Part shown: positions 52,744 to 61,959 of the stretch, one piece after another
Layout of the letters: every line of letters begins with the position of its first letter
How positions within the stretch are numbered: the first letter of the stretch is position 1
Assembly: GCA_934272745.1 (NCBI GenBank)
Contig: CAKQSI010000003.1
Location: forward strand, 25,580 to 89,579
Direction: 5' to 3'
DNA length: 64,000 bases
Origin: an uncultured Clostridia bacterium
GTDB taxonomy: Bacteria; Bacillota; Clostridia; Christensenellales; Borkfalkiaceae
Position numbers and translations under genes: made by a program
Notes under the pieces: generated by a model
What the model was told of the DNA's origin: nothing
The model's input: the letters and a program-made list of their open reading frames with translations, nothing else
The model's database searches: none

Positions 52744-54948
52744 ATGGCAGAAACGAACAAACACCAGGAAACGAAAGCAAAGGGGACTTTCGGCAAAAGA
52801 CTGAAAACCGACTTTTCCGCCAACTGGCAGCGGTACTGTCTGGCGGCGATCGTCGTTGCGTTTTCGCTTTTCATGCTGATCGGCATCGGCAATTTTTCCA
52901 TGCCGGACAGTTACTATCAGTTCCGGAAAAAGTACGATGAAAGCGGGGCGCAGATCGATAACGAAGTCGTCCTTCGTTTAAACTACAATCTGGACGCTTC
53001 CGGCAATCCCGTCATGCTGGACAACGTGTGGGTGTATTTCGGTTCTTCCAACATGAAGGGAAGCGCCGTCGCACAGATGAAATTCTCCTACGGACTTTCC
53101 GCCACCACATCCAACTGGCTGAGCGCCGAAATGGGAACGATCAAGACCAAGGATTCCTGGGGGGCGAAAGACTCCTCTGCGAACGACGGCGATCCCGATT
53201 ATAAAAAGACCATTTACCGCATGTATAAATGGACGCAACTTTTCGGCGATCTCGATCTGCCCAACAAAAGTTACCAGTTTATCCGGATTACCACCAAGAA
53301 CCCGGTGTATATTCACGAACTGGTTTTCCGCGACAAGAACGACGATCTGATGCAGGTGGAAGTGGTTTCGGGCGACGCGTCCGCCGCCAAGATGTTTGAC
53401 GAACAGGACAAATTCACCACCGTCAACACCCGCTTCAACAGCATTATTTTCGACGAATATTACTTTGCGCGGACGGCGTTCGACTTCCTCCGCGGCGACG
53501 CCTGCTATCAGGAATCTTCACACCCCCCGCTCGGAAAAATCATTCTGGCGGCGGGCATCGGCATTTTCGGTATGAACACGTTCGGCATGCGCGTTATGCC
53601 GGCGCTGTTCTCCATCGCGACCATTTTCGTCATCTACGCCATCGGCAAGCGCCTGTTCGGGAAAAATAATCGCAGCATGGGCGTGCTGTTCGCGCTGTTG
53701 TTCGCCATCTCGGGTATCAATATTTCGCTGGGAAGAATCGGCACGACCGACGCGTTTCTGACCTTCTTCGTCGCGCTGTCTTACTACTATATGCTGATCT
53801 TTCTGCAAAACGGAATCGACCGCAACCACCGGCTGCTTTCCTTCGTTCCGCTGCTGCTTTCGGGAATCTTCTTCGGGTTCGGCGCCGCGGTCAAATGGTC
53901 GGGTATCACGGCGGGTATCGGACTGTTTTTGCTGTTTGCCTGCTTCTTCTTCGTCAGATTGTTTGCCGGGATCGGCAAAGTCAAGCGCCTTTCTTCCGGC
54001 ATGGCGAAGGAAGAAAAAGTCACCTTCCTGACCCGCGTGAAAGCGCTTTGGGGCGCGAAGGAAGAGGAGGCGCCTGCGCTTTCCGGTCTTTCGGCTGAGG
54101 AAACGGCAAGAACGAGCGACCCCGATCCCGAAGCCGCGGGAAAAGCCGTCGCCAAAAAGGAACAAAAGGCTTTGACCTGCGATCTGCTGCTTTCGGTTCT
54201 GTTTGCGGGGGTCGGTTTTCTGGTCTTTGCGTTTATTATTTATCTCCTTTCGTACCTCGTCGCGGGCAATTCTTACTGCGCGCTGTACGAAACGAACAGC
54301 CCCTTAAAAGCCTTCTTGGAGAACCAGAAATATATCTGGAGTTTCCACACTTCCAACTTCGGGACGGACGACAACTCTTCCCCCTGGTGGGGCTGGCCCA
54401 TCGGCTATAAGGCGGCGTGCTTCTATACCGAATATACCAACCCGAAAATGCACGTCCGCATTCTTTGCAACGCGACGCTGTTGCTGTACCTCTTCACGTT
54501 CGTGTCGTTTTTGTATCTGACGCTGGAAGTGGCGACCACGGTGTTCAATAAAAACGCGGGCGAAGCGGATATTTCTTACGTCAAGCGCGTTTTGCGCCCG
54601 TACGTTTATCTTCTGATCGCCTTTCTCGGCTGCTATCTGCCGTGGGCGTTCGTCAAACGCCCGATGTACACGTATACCTTCCTGCCGCCCAGCATTTTCT
54701 ACGTGGGATTTTTAGTATTGTTCCTGTATGCGGCGCTGAACGAGTGGAAACGCTTCGGGAAAAAGATCCTGATCGGCGTGCTGATCGTCTGCGGACTGAA
54801 CTTTATCACGTCGTACCCCTCGTACGCGGGCGTTCCGCTGCCCAAACTGATGGCGCTGATTTTCTACGGCTGGACGAACCTCAATCCGGGGACGTTTTTG
54901 CGGCCGAACATGGGGGCGTTGCGCTTCCTTTCCGGTATTTTCCGCTAA
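52744..54948 (+). CDS. PMT-type (GT39-like) membrane glycosyltransferase
   Basis: 734 residues, ATG 52744 after GAGGTAACT. N-terminal helix at ~35-55, a ~150-residue external domain, then FDEYYFARTAFDFLRGDAC with the catalytic Asp/Glu pair and SSHPPLGKIIL (~257) as in protein O-mannosyltransferase-like enzymes. About ten helices in total; a charged linker (~420-475, KEEEAPALSG...KKEQK) is unusual. The C-terminal SPWWGWPIGYKA segment matches the PMT C-terminal domain. Transfers a sugar from polyprenyl phosphate to an acceptor outside the cell; acceptor unknown. Ends the surface-glycan block. Confidence 0.82.
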   Translation: MAETNKHQETKAKGTFGKRLKTDFSANWQRYCLAAIVVAFSLFMLIGIGNFSMPDSYYQFRKKYDESGAQIDNEVVLRLNYNLDASGNPVMLDNVWVYFGSSNMKGSAVAQMKFSYGLSATTSNWLSAEMGTIKTKDSWGAKDSSANDGDPDYKKTIYRMYKWTQLFGDLDLPNKSYQFIRITTKNPVYIHELVFRDKNDDLMQVEVVSGDASAAKMFDEQDKFTTVNTRFNSIIFDEYYFARTAFDFLRGDACYQESSHPPLGKIILAAGIGIFGMNTFGMRVMPALFSIATIFVIYAIGKRLFGKNNRSMGVLFALLFAISGINISLGRIGTTDAFLTFFVALSYYYMLIFLQNGIDRNHRLLSFVPLLLSGIFFGFGAAVKWSGITAGIGLFLLFACFFFVRLFAGIGKVKRLSSGMAKEEKVTFLTRVKALWGAKEEEAPALSGLSAEETARTSDPDPEAAGKAVAKKEQKALTCDLLLSVLFAGVGFLVFAFIIYLLSYLVAGNSYCALYETNSPLKAFLENQKYIWSFHTSNFGTDDNSSPWWGWPIGYKAACFYTEYTNPKMHVRILCNATLLLYLFTFVSFLYLTLEVATTVFNKNAGEADISYVKRVLRPYVYLLIAFLGCYLPWAFVKRPMYTYTFLPPSIFYVGFLVLFLYAALNEWKRFGKKILIGVLIVCGLNFITSYPSYAGVPLPKLMALIFYGWTNLNPGTFLRPNMGALRFLSGIFR

Positions 54949-55073
54949 AGAAGGCGGGAGGATCGCGGGATCCGGGAGGGGGAAAGAAGCCGGCTTGCTT
55001 TCCGGCGGGGAAATCCTGCCCCGGAAAAGAGCGGGGAAACTATCCGCTTGCCGCAAGGCGTTCGCCCGGCAGG

Positions 55074-55128
55074 GAAACCTTCCGGCTTGCCGGACGAAGG
55101 GGAAACCTTCCGGCTTGCCGGACGAAAA
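55074..55128. repeat. Two 28-bp repeats carrying CCGGCTTGCCGG
   Basis: GAAACCTTCCGGCTTGCCGG followed by ACGAA occurs twice, 28 bp apart (55074 and 55102), just before comM. Each includes the 12-bp palindrome also found three times at 33079-33194 on the other strand. Confidence 0.75.
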
Positions 55129-55187
55129 GGAGAACGCCTGTTGCCCCGGAAATCGGGTTTTCACAGACAAGAAGAAAAAGGAGAACT

Positions 55188-56711
55188 ATGCTTGCAAAAG
55201 TTTTGAGTTTTGCCCTCGTCGGGCTGGAAGGAAAGCCCATCGAGGCGGAAACCGACATCGCCAAAGGCTTGCCCGCCTACCTTGTGGTGGGCTTGCCCGA
55301 CGCCGCGGTGAAGGAGTCCAAGGAACGCATCCACGCGGCGATCAAAAACGCGGGATACCTGTTTCCCAACAATCGTCTGACCGTCAATCTGGCGCCCGCC
55401 GATTTGAAAAAGGAAGGGTCGGGGCTGGATCTGCCCATTGCGATCTGCATTTTAAAAGCCAGCGGGCAAATCCCGTCCAAGGGATTTGAAGACGTCGTCT
55501 TTTTCGGCGAACTGGCTTTGGACGGCACGCTTCGCCCGGTGCGCGGCGTTCTGCCGCTGCTGATTTCGGCAAGGAATCTGGGCTATACCCGGTTTATGGT
55601 TCCTTACGCCAACCGAAAAGAGGCGTCGTACATTTCGGGCATCGAAGTGTACGCGCCGCAGACCCTTGCGGAAGCGGTGGAGTTTTTGCGCGGAGAGAGT
55701 CAACTTTCGCCCGTGCCGCATACCGAATACGCGGCGGGCGGGACGGAAAATCCCTATTCTGCCGACCTGAAATACGTCAAAGGGCAACTGGCGGCGCGCC
55801 GCGCGGTAGAAGTCGCGGTTTCGGGCGGGCATAATTTGCTGCTGGTGGGCCCTCCCGGCGCGGGAAAGACCATGCTTGCCAAGTGTATCCCCACCATTAT
55901 GCCCGACATGCCCTTTGAAGAGGCGCTGGAAGTCACCAAGATTCATTCGGTGGCGGGGCAGCTGGACGAAGACGGCATTGCCCGGCGCAGACCTTTCCGC
56001 ACGCCGCATCATACGGCGACCACCGTTTCGTTGACCGGCGGCGGTTCCAACTGCAGACCGGGGGAAATCTCCCTCGCGCACGGCGGAGTGCTGTTTTTAG
56101 ACGAACTGCCCGAATACAACCGTTCCACGCTGGAAGCGCTCCGGCAACCGCTGGAAGACCGCGTTATCACCGTGGCGCGCGCCGCAAATACCGTGACCTA
56201 TCCCGCCAATTTTATGCTGGTCGCCAGCATGAACCCCTGTCCCTGCGGCAATTACGGCAGCAGGGAAAACGTCTGTACTTGCTCGGCTTCCGCGATCGCG
56301 AAATACCGGGCGAAAGTTTCGGGACCGTTGCTCGACCGGATCGACCTCCAGTTGGTGGTGGACGCCGTCAAATACAGCGAACTGTCTTCTTCCGCCGAGG
56401 GGGAATCCAGCGAATCGGTCAAACGCCGTGTCAACGCCGCGCGCGAAATTCAGCGCAAACGGTTTGCAAACGACGGTATTTTTACCAATTCCGAAATGGG
56501 AGAAAAGCATCTGAAAAAGTACTGCGTTCTCTCGCCGGAATGCGAAGAAGTGTTAAAGCGCGCGTTTATCCAGTTGCACCTTTCCGCCCGTGCGCGGAGC
56601 AGAATATTAAAAGTCGCACGGACGATTGCAGACCTCGCGGGGGAAGAAAACATTACCCGCGCGCATTTGTTGGAAGCGGTCGGGTACCGCGCCGTTTCGG
56701 ACAGGGATTGA
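55188..56711 (+). CDS. comM: YifB/ComM family Mg-chelatase-like AAA+ ATPase
   Basis: 507 residues; start at ATG 55188 after AAAGGAG, not the longer open frame. N-terminal Lon-like domain (VLSFALVGLEGKPIEAETDIAKGLPAYLVVGLPDAAVKES), Walker A GPPGAGKTMLAK (~220), Walker B VLFLDELPEY (~300), sensor MNPCPCGNYG with paired Cys (~345) and C-terminal RARSRILKVARTIADLAG. ComM is a branch-migration helicase in natural transformation of some bacteria; in Firmicutes its role is less clear. It lies 362 bp before dprA, the usual partner order. Confidence 0.93.
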   Translation: MLAKVLSFALVGLEGKPIEAETDIAKGLPAYLVVGLPDAAVKESKERIHAAIKNAGYLFPNNRLTVNLAPADLKKEGSGLDLPIAICILKASGQIPSKGFEDVVFFGELALDGTLRPVRGVLPLLISARNLGYTRFMVPYANRKEASYISGIEVYAPQTLAEAVEFLRGESQLSPVPHTEYAAGGTENPYSADLKYVKGQLAARRAVEVAVSGGHNLLLVGPPGAGKTMLAKCIPTIMPDMPFEEALEVTKIHSVAGQLDEDGIARRRPFRTPHHTATTVSLTGGGSNCRPGEISLAHGGVLFLDELPEYNRSTLEALRQPLEDRVITVARAANTVTYPANFMLVASMNPCPCGNYGSRENVCTCSASAIAKYRAKVSGPLLDRIDLQLVVDAVKYSELSSSAEGESSESVKRRVNAAREIQRKRFANDGIFTNSEMGEKHLKKYCVLSPECEEVLKRAFIQLHLSARARSRILKVARTIADLAGEENITRAHLLEAVGYRAVSDRD

Positions 56712-57073
56712 AGCAGTTGAATGCGGCGCCGTTTCGGACAGGGATTAAAAGCCCGAGGCTTTCCTTTCAGCATTCGGCGGAATAAAAGCCTTAGTTCCGC
56801 AAGGCGGAAAACGAACGCCGCAGCCTTCCGCAGGGCGCAAAATTAAAGCGCAGCCTTACAGGCGCGAGTTTATTCGGCAAAATAAACGCAGCCTTCCGCA
56901 AGGCGTGAGTTCATTCGGCAAAATAAACGCCGCCTTCCGCAAGGCGTGAGTTTATTCGGCAAAATAAACGCAGCCTTCCGCAAGGCGTGAGTTCATTCGG
57001 CAAAATAAACGTCGCCTTCCGCAGGGCGAAAATCACGAAAAATCTACGTTCGACAAAATAAGAGGAATTCGGC
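56712..57073. other. Repeat-filled intergenic region, 362 bp
   Basis: Mostly the 41-bp array (56853-57030) with more diverged GCAGCCTTCCGCAGGGCG words before it. No coding or promoter signal found. Confidence 0.6.
56853..57030. repeat. 41-bp tandem repeats before dprA
   Basis: GCCTTCCGCAAGGCGTGAG recurs at 56891, 56932, 56973 and (as GCAGGGCG) 57014, exactly 41 bp apart; a variant at 56853 is 38 bp earlier. Each unit has GCCTT/AAGGC around CCGC and the spacer ATTCGGCAAAATAAACG. Confidence 0.85.
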
Positions 57074-58156
57074 ATGAAAAATTTTTCCAAAGAGGCGCAG
57101 CGGGCGGTCATTTATCTTGACAGTTTCCCCAAATTGGATTATAAATATAAAACCGCGATCCTCGACGACGTGGGCGATATCGAAAAGTTGTACGAAGCGC
57201 TGCCTTCCTACCGTTCGCTTCTCGTAAAAGCCATGGGCGAGGGCGCGGACGAACTGTTGCGCGGAGCAAACAAAGAGGGGGAAGAGCGCGTGCTTTCCCG
57301 CCTGAAAGAAAAGGGCATTATGCCCGTCACGCGCGGAAACAAATATTATCCGGAAGCGCTGGAAGCGTCCGCCGCGCCTCCGTGGGTGCTGTACACCAAA
57401 GGCAATCTGGAACTACTGAAGGGGCGCAAATTCGCCGTCGTCGGCAGCAGAAAAACGCCGCAGGCGGAACAGAAGATCGCCGAGGAGTTTTCGGCGGCGA
57501 TCGCCGACCGCATGACCGTCGTCACCGGGCTTGCCGAAGGGGCGGACAGTGCGGCGCTCCGCGGCGCGCTGAAAAAGAAAAACGTCATTTCCGTACTTGC
57601 GTACGGGTTCGACCACGTATATCCCGAACAAAACCGCGGACTGTTGCAGGAAGCGGAAAAAAACGGCTTGGTCGTGACCGAATACCCGCCCGAAGTGCCG
57701 GCGTTCAAATCGCAGTTTCCCGTCCGGAACCGCATTATCGCGGGACTTTCGGAGGGGGTTCTGATCGTTTCCGCAAGGGAAAAGAGCGGCGCGCTTTACA
57801 CCGCGTCTTACGCCGCAACCTACGGCAGAGACGTGTTTGCCTTTCCCTATCGCATCGGGGAGGCGGCTGGCAAGGGCTGCAACGCGCTCATCAAACAAGG
57901 CGCCGCCCTGTGCGACAAGCCGGAAGACGTCCTTTCCTCCTACGGTTTTACGGTGGAAGAAGCCGCGCCCGACCTCCCTTTAAGTCCGGAAGAAGCAAGC
58001 GTGCTTGCCCTGCTTCGGGAAGAGGAATCGACCGCGGACGTCCTTTCCGAAAAGGCGGGAATCCCCGTGTTTCTGGTACTGCCGGCGCTTTCGTCGCTGG
58101 AAATTTCCGGTTATATCGCAAAATCGGGCGCGGATACTTATCGCGCTTTGAAATAA
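57074..58156 (+). CDS. dprA: DNA processing protein DprA
   Basis: 360 residues, GAGGAAT site. Loads RecA on incoming single-stranded DNA. Rossmann domain with AVVGSRKTPQAEQ (~122), TGLAEGADSAALRGAL (~155; the family's usual SGLARGID-AAH is altered), YPPEVPAFKSQFPVRNRIIAGLS (~203-226) and the C-terminal winged-helix-like domain. Full length. Next to comM, suggesting at least a relic of DNA uptake or repair functions. Confidence 0.95.
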   Translation: MKNFSKEAQRAVIYLDSFPKLDYKYKTAILDDVGDIEKLYEALPSYRSLLVKAMGEGADELLRGANKEGEERVLSRLKEKGIMPVTRGNKYYPEALEASAAPPWVLYTKGNLELLKGRKFAVVGSRKTPQAEQKIAEEFSAAIADRMTVVTGLAEGADSAALRGALKKKNVISVLAYGFDHVYPEQNRGLLQEAEKNGLVVTEYPPEVPAFKSQFPVRNRIIAGLSEGVLIVSAREKSGALYTASYAATYGRDVFAFPYRIGEAAGKGCNALIKQGAALCDKPEDVLSSYGFTVEEAAPDLPLSPEEASVLALLREEESTADVLSEKAGIPVFLVLPALSSLEISGYIAKSGADTYRALK

Positions 58157-58238
58157 AGGCAGGCACGTTCTGCCAAAAAAACGTTTCTTTTATATTTTAC
58201 GCCCGGGGGAATCTCCGGGGCGCCAAGAGGAGTAGTTT

Positions 58239-60614
58239 ATGGACTTAATCATCGTAGAATCGCCGTCCAAAGCAAAGACCATCGAAAAGTACCTGAAAGG
58301 GAAGTATAAAGTCGACGCTTCCGGCGGGCACGTCAGGGATCTTCCCGAACGGCAGATGGGCGTAGACATCACCGGCAATTTCGAGCCGCACTACGTCATC
58401 AATCCCGACAAAAAACAGACCATCGCCCGCCTTTCCGAAAAAGCCGCCAAGGCGCAGAAAGTCTATCTCGCAACCGACCCGGACCGCGAAGGAGAAGCCA
58501 TTTCCTGGCATCTGGAACAGGTCCTGAAGTTGCACGAAAAAGAACCGCACCGCATCGAATTCAACGAAATTTCCGAAAAGGCGGTGACCGAAGCCTTAAA
58601 ACACCCGCGGGAGATCGACCAGAATCTGGTAGACGCCCAGCAGGCGCGCCGCGTGCTTGACCGCTTGGTCGGTTATAAACTCTCGCCCTTCCTTTGCAAA
58701 AGGATCAAAGACGGGCTTTCCGCCGGGCGCGTGCAGTCGGTAGCCCTCCGTATGGTGTGCGACAGAGAGCGCGAGATCATCGCGTTCAAACCCGAAGAAT
58801 ACTGGAATTTATCCGCCACCCTGCAGGAAAAAAGCAAAAAGACGGGCGCGTTCAAAGCGGCGCTCGCAACGCAGAACGGAAAGAAAATCAAGGTCAGAAG
58901 CGCCGAAGAAGCCGCGGCGATCGAAAACGCCGTTTTACCCGAATTTACGGTAACGGGGGTCAAAAAAACGGTCGCAAAGACGCACGCGCCCGCGCCGTTT
59001 ACCACCAGTACGCTGCAGCAGGCGGGGTCTACCAAACTCGGGATCACCGCGCCGCAGGTGATGTCGCTCGCGCAGCACCTGTACGAAGGTATGGATACCG
59101 AAACCGAGGGGCATATCGCGTTCGTCACCTACATTCGTACCGACTCCGTCCGCGTTTCCAAAGAAGCGCAGGAAAAGGCGTTGGACTACATCCGCGCCAC
59201 TTACGGCAAGGAATACGTTCCCGCCCGTCCCAACGTCTACCGCACCAAAAAAGAAGCGCAGGACGCGCACGAAGCCATCCGTCCTATCGATCTTTCGCGC
59301 ACGCCCGAAAGCGTCAAAAACCTGCTCGACCGCAACCACTACCGGTTGTATAAACTGATCTATGACCGTTTCCTTGCCTCGCAGATGGCGGAAGCACAGT
59401 ATAATACTATGACCGTCGACCTTTCCTCCGGCGAATACGGGTTCGTCGCCCGCGGAAGAAGCCTGCTGTTTGCCGGCTTTACCGCCGCCTATCAGGAGGT
59501 AAAGGAGGAGGTTTCCGCCCCCGCGGAAGAAGAAAACGAAAAACTGCTGCCCGACTTTAACGAGGGCGACAAGGTCGATCTTCTGGAATTCAGAAAGGAA
59601 CAGAAATTCACCAAACCGCCCGAACGGTTCACCGACGCCTCCCTCGTCAAGGCGATGGAAGACAAAGGCATCGGCAGACCGTCCACCTACGCTTCCATCA
59701 TCGCGGTTCTCAACAAGCGCGCCTACGTCAAAAAGGAAGGGAAGTATATGGTTCCCACCGAAACGGCGTTCGAGATCACCGACGTGCTTTGTAAATATTT
59801 CAAGGACGTCATGGACGTTTCGTTTACCGCCAATATGGAAGAAAAACTGGACGAGATCGAAGAGGGCGGAAAGGACTGGCACAAGATCATTGCGGAATTT
59901 TATCCCGGCTTTGCCGAAAATCTCTTAAAAGCGCAGGCGGACGGCGATGAAGTAACCGATATCCTGTGCGACAAGTGCGGCAGCCCCATGATCCGAAAGC
60001 ACGGCAGATTCGGCGAATATCTCGCCTGCTCCAACTATCCGACCTGCAAAAACATCAAATCGACGAAAGAGAACGTTTCGGAGATCAAGTGCGAAAAATG
60101 CGGCGCCAACATGGTGATAAAAGAGGGGAAATACGGCAAATTCCTTGCCTGCCCCAACTATCCGGAATGTAAAAATATCAAGCCGTACGGCGAAGAAAAA
60201 GCCGAAGAAAAGTGCGAAAAGTGCGGCGGCGATATGTACGTCAAGACGGGGAAATTCGGCAAGTATCTGGCTTGCTCTTCCTGCGGGGCGACCAAAAACG
60301 TGACTGAAACCGCCGGCAAATGCCCCAAGTGCGGCGCGCCTGCCAAAAAGATGGTTTCCCGTGCGGGGAAGACTTTCTACGGCTGCTCTAAATATCCAGA
60401 CTGCAGCTTTATGAGCTGGGATCTGCCCACGGGCGAAACCTGCCCCAAGTGCGGCAAGTTTTTGGTGGAACGCGGCGGCAAAGTCCAGTGCGTGGATAAA
60501 AAGTGCGACTACGGAAAAGACGCCGAAACCGAGGCGGAAAACGCCGCCGCAACCGCTGCGGTGGGCGAAAATAAGGTGCTTTTCTCCGATAAAGACCAAA
60601 AGGACGGAAACTGA
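58239..60614 (+). CDS. topA: DNA topoisomerase I
   Basis: 791 residues, GAGGAG site. Relaxes negative supercoils. Toprim domain with LIIVESPSKAKTIEKYL (3-19) and ATDPDREGEAISWHL (~78-92); active-site Tyr in FVTYIRTDSVRVS (~298). From ~576 five zinc ribbons follow, four of the CxxC...CxxYPxC type and a shorter last one (CPKCGKFL...CVDKKC). Three to five is common in Firmicutes. Ends one base before trmFO (TGAGGTG), so the two are coupled. Confidence 0.97.
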   Translation: MDLIIVESPSKAKTIEKYLKGKYKVDASGGHVRDLPERQMGVDITGNFEPHYVINPDKKQTIARLSEKAAKAQKVYLATDPDREGEAISWHLEQVLKLHEKEPHRIEFNEISEKAVTEALKHPREIDQNLVDAQQARRVLDRLVGYKLSPFLCKRIKDGLSAGRVQSVALRMVCDREREIIAFKPEEYWNLSATLQEKSKKTGAFKAALATQNGKKIKVRSAEEAAAIENAVLPEFTVTGVKKTVAKTHAPAPFTTSTLQQAGSTKLGITAPQVMSLAQHLYEGMDTETEGHIAFVTYIRTDSVRVSKEAQEKALDYIRATYGKEYVPARPNVYRTKKEAQDAHEAIRPIDLSRTPESVKNLLDRNHYRLYKLIYDRFLASQMAEAQYNTMTVDLSSGEYGFVARGRSLLFAGFTAAYQEVKEEVSAPAEEENEKLLPDFNEGDKVDLLEFRKEQKFTKPPERFTDASLVKAMEDKGIGRPSTYASIIAVLNKRAYVKKEGKYMVPTETAFEITDVLCKYFKDVMDVSFTANMEEKLDEIEEGGKDWHKIIAEFYPGFAENLLKAQADGDEVTDILCDKCGSPMIRKHGRFGEYLACSNYPTCKNIKSTKENVSEIKCEKCGANMVIKEGKYGKFLACPNYPECKNIKPYGEEKAEEKCEKCGGDMYVKTGKFGKYLACSSCGATKNVTETAGKCPKCGAPAKKMVSRAGKTFYGCSKYPDCSFMSWDLPTGETCPKCGKFLVERGGKVQCVDKKCDYGKDAETEAENAAATAAVGENKVLFSDKDQKDGN

Positions 60615-60615
60615 G

Positions 60616-61959
60616 GTGACGGAAAAGAGCGGCAATCATTTCTCCGCAAAACGGGTCAACGTCATCGGCGGCGGGCTTGCCGGCAGCGAATGCGCGGCGT
60701 TTCTTTCCAAGGCGGGCGCGGAAGTGCATCTTTTCGAGCAGAAGCCCGTCAATTTTTCCCCCGCGCATAAAAGCGAAAACTTTGCGGAACTCGTGTGCAG
60801 CAATTCCTTAAAGAGCGACGACGCGGCGGGAAACGCCTGCGGACTATTAAAAGAGGAGATGCGGAGGCTCGATAGCGTTACGATGGCTGCCGCGGAGGAA
60901 GCCCGGGTCGCGGGCGGCGCGGCGCTTACCGTCGATCGCGACAAGTTTTCGGCAAGCGTTACGCAAAAATTGAAGCAACTCCCCATTATTTTCCATGCAG
61001 AGCGCGTGGACGATCTGGAGGGGGAAGCCTTTCGCAGCGCCATCAACGTGGTCTGTACCGGACCTTTGACTTCGGAAAATTTTTCGGACTACCTCGGCAA
61101 AAAAACGGGGACGCCGCTGTACTTTTTTGACGCGTCGGCACCCATCGTGGCGGCGGAAAGTATCGATATGGCGCAGGCGTTTTTCGGCGACCGCTACGGC
61201 GACGGCACGGGCGATTACCTCAACTGCCCACTGGAAAAAGCCGATTATGACGCCTTTTATAAAGCGCTCGTCACCGCCGAAACCGCAACGCTGAAAGACT
61301 TTGAAAACGACAAAGTGTTCGACGGGTGCATGCCGGTGGAAGTTATGGCAAAGCGCGGAGGGGACACGTTGCGCTACGGACCGCTAAAGCCGGTGGGGCT
61401 TTCCTTTCAGGCGGGGCGGAAACTTTACGCCTGTCTGCAGCTTCGGCCGGAAGACGAAAACAAAACCATGTACAACCTGGTAGGTTTTCAGACCAACCTC
61501 AAGTTTCCGGAACAAAAACGCGTGTTTTCCATGATCCCCGCCTTAAAAAACGCGGAATTCCTCCGCTACGGGGTCATGCACAAAAATATTTATTTACGGT
61601 CGCCGGAACTGCTGTCTTACGATCAGTCGCTTGTTTCCGATCCCGACCTGTTTTTTGCGGGACAGATCACGGGCGTCGAAGGGTACGTGGAATCGGCGGC
61701 GAGCGGTATCCTTGCAGGCGTGCAAGTCTTAAGACGGTTGCAGGGAAAGCCTCCGATCGACTTCCCCGCGGAAACGGTGATCGGCGCGCTTTCGCACTAC
61801 GTGGTGCGGAAAAACGTTGATTTTCAGCCTATGAACGCAAATTACGGGATCGTGCGCCCGGTGTACGGGTTCGATCACGACAAAAAAGCAAAGAAGGCGG
61901 CGATAAAAGAGCGTTCGCTTTCGTTAATCGAAAAAATCAAGGAGCAAATATATGAGTGA
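60616..61959 (+). CDS. trmFO: Folate/FAD-dependent tRNA-m5U54 methyltransferase TrmFO
   Basis: 447 residues from GTG 60616, one base after the topA stop; weak AAGGAC site. FAD-binding VNVIGGGLAGSECAAFL at ~14-30; Cys in ELVCSNSLKSDDAAGNACG (~56) and FDGCMPVEVMAKRGGDTLRYGPLKPVGL (~236), the two catalytic cysteine regions. Modifies U54 of tRNA. Its 3' end overlaps hslV by 8 bp. In Bacillus, xerC would lie between trmFO and hslV; it is missing. Confidence 0.97.
   Translation: MTEKSGNHFSAKRVNVIGGGLAGSECAAFLSKAGAEVHLFEQKPVNFSPAHKSENFAELVCSNSLKSDDAAGNACGLLKEEMRRLDSVTMAAAEEARVAGGAALTVDRDKFSASVTQKLKQLPIIFHAERVDDLEGEAFRSAINVVCTGPLTSENFSDYLGKKTGTPLYFFDASAPIVAAESIDMAQAFFGDRYGDGTGDYLNCPLEKADYDAFYKALVTAETATLKDFENDKVFDGCMPVEVMAKRGGDTLRYGPLKPVGLSFQAGRKLYACLQLRPEDENKTMYNLVGFQTNLKFPEQKRVFSMIPALKNAEFLRYGVMHKNIYLRSPELLSYDQSLVSDPDLFFAGQITGVEGYVESAASGILAGVQVLRRLQGKPPIDFPAETVIGALSHYVVRKNVDFQPMNANYGIVRPVYGFDHDKKAKKAAIKERSLSLIEKIKEQIYE

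Noticed and set aside
45951..54948. Calling the block a complete phosphonate biosynthesis cluster
   Set aside because: PEP mutase and phosphonopyruvate decarboxylase genes are not present in the window; only tailoring-type functions are seen.
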